Part shown: positions 5,691 through 6,109 of the stretch, piece after piece
Numbering within the stretch: the first letter of the stretch is position 1
How the letters are laid out: every line of letters begins with the position of its first letter
Assembly: GCA_002378975.1 (NCBI GenBank)
Contig: DFST01000063.1
Location: 1-6,109 of the forward strand
Reading direction: 5' to 3'
DNA from: Chitinophagaceae bacterium UBA3430
Lineage (GTDB): Bacteria > Bacteroidota > Bacteroidia > Chitinophagales > Chitinophagaceae
DNA: 6,109 bases
Program-made: the position numbers and the translations under genes
Notes under the pieces: generated by a model
The model's input: only the letters and a program-made list of their open reading frames with translations
Database searches by the model: none
Told to the model about the DNA's origin: nothing

Positions 5691-6079
5691 TGTTACATAC
5701 GCTTTTATTATTGCTGAGTTTGGTGGTTAGTCTGTTGGCCTCATTTACCGGCCTACTCCTCATCTTAATGCCCAACCAGGATGCCCTACTCTGGCCCCAT
5801 CAATGGTTGGCTGGAACTCCTTTTCGGGATTTTCGAGTCCCCGGACTACTCTTCATGATATTGGTTGGCAGTACCAACTTCTGGGGGTTCTTGAATTTGC
5901 TGAATGACAAACCTCGCCAATACGATCGTGTGATACTCGGGGGCTACTGCCTGATTGGATGGGTCTTGGGGGAGTTGATGCTCAGCCGGGAACTGTATTT
6001 GATACACGTGACCGCCCTTTTACTGGGTGCGATGTTGGTGCTGATGGCCTACCAGGAAAAAGAAAAATGGGCGGCATAA
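5690..6079 (+). CDS. Small four-helix integral membrane protein of unknown function
   Basis: A 129-residue inner-membrane protein with four predicted transmembrane helices at about residues 3-27, 50-72, 80-98 and 101-120. The loop between helices 1 and 2 carries WLAGTPFRDFRVPGLLF. An F-x-D-F-x-[I/V]-PG element in this position recurs in a broad set of small uncharacterised bacterial four-helix proteins. The short C-terminal tail is charged (YQEKEKWAA). Its ATG overlaps the PEBP stop by one base (TAATG), so translation is probably coupled to that gene. Adjacency to a PEBP-fold protein, whose relatives bind phospholipid headgroups, raises a membrane link, but nothing in the sequence shows it. 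I do not recognise a function. Confidence 0.88.
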   Translation: MLHTLLLLLSLVVSLLASFTGLLLILMPNQDALLWPHQWLAGTPFRDFRVPGLLFMILVGSTNFWGFLNLLNDKPRQYDRVILGGYCLIGWVLGELMLSRELYLIHVTALLLGAMLVLMAYQEKEKWAA

Positions 6080-6086
6080 ACAAGTT

Positions 6087-6109
6087 TTTCTGTTTCTGTT
6101 TCTGTTTCT
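6087..6109. repeat. TTTCTG hexanucleotide tandem repeat, cut by the window edge
   Basis: Nearly four perfect copies of TTTCTG (3.8 units, 23 bases) start 7 bp after the membrane-protein stop codon and run into the right edge, so the true length is unknown. There is no interruption within the visible copies. A pyrimidine-rich repeat in an intergenic position can change length by slippage. Confidence 0.85.

Overview
The window reads as a chromosomal stress-response neighbourhood from a member of the Bacteroidota. Three things point there: promoter-like sequences of the Bacteroidota type (TTG about 20 bp upstream of TAnnTTTG), A-rich leaders without Shine-Dalgarno sites, and protein families typical of the phylum, in particular a receiver/cyclic-nucleotide-fold/helix-turn-helix regulator. 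The class or genus cannot be fixed from this sequence. Coding density is high: nine genes are supported, no gap between genes exceeds about 135 bp, and no tRNA, rRNA, CRISPR array, transposase or phage gene was seen.

Layout. Positions 1-723 (+) hold the C-terminal part of a Crp/Fnr-type transcription regulator whose frame is open to the left edge, so the gene starts outside the window. It converges on a minus-strand lipoprotein gene (753-1406). To the right of that lies the core minus-strand cluster, read right to left: a three-BON-domain protein (3591-4265), a bacterial archaeo-eukaryotic release-factor-like protein (baeRF, 2407-3552), a divergent Hsp20 (2006-2410) that overlaps the baeRF stop by 4 bp, and a canonical Hsp20 (1470-1898). 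A strong hairpin terminator (about 1424-1451) closes this cluster before the lipoprotein gene. Further right is a separate minus-strand FMN-binding split-barrel flavoprotein (4367-4816) with its own clear promoter. Divergent from it is a plus-strand trio: a small acidic protein (4952-5185), a PEBP/YbhB-type protein (5196-5690) and a four-helix membrane protein (5690-6079). A TTTCTG hexanucleotide repeat runs into the right edge.

How it may fit together. Hsp20 proteins hold unfolding proteins. BON domains are found in envelope and osmotic-stress proteins. baeRF proteins are relatives of aRF1/eRF1/Pelota and have been proposed to act on ribosomes. Their placement in one apparent transcription unit, with one stop/start overlap, suggests a combined protein-folding and ribosome-protection response. 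This functional link is inference. The best candidate for something under-described is the BON-baeRF-Hsp20-Hsp20 unit, especially the coupled pair of baeRF and atypical Hsp20.
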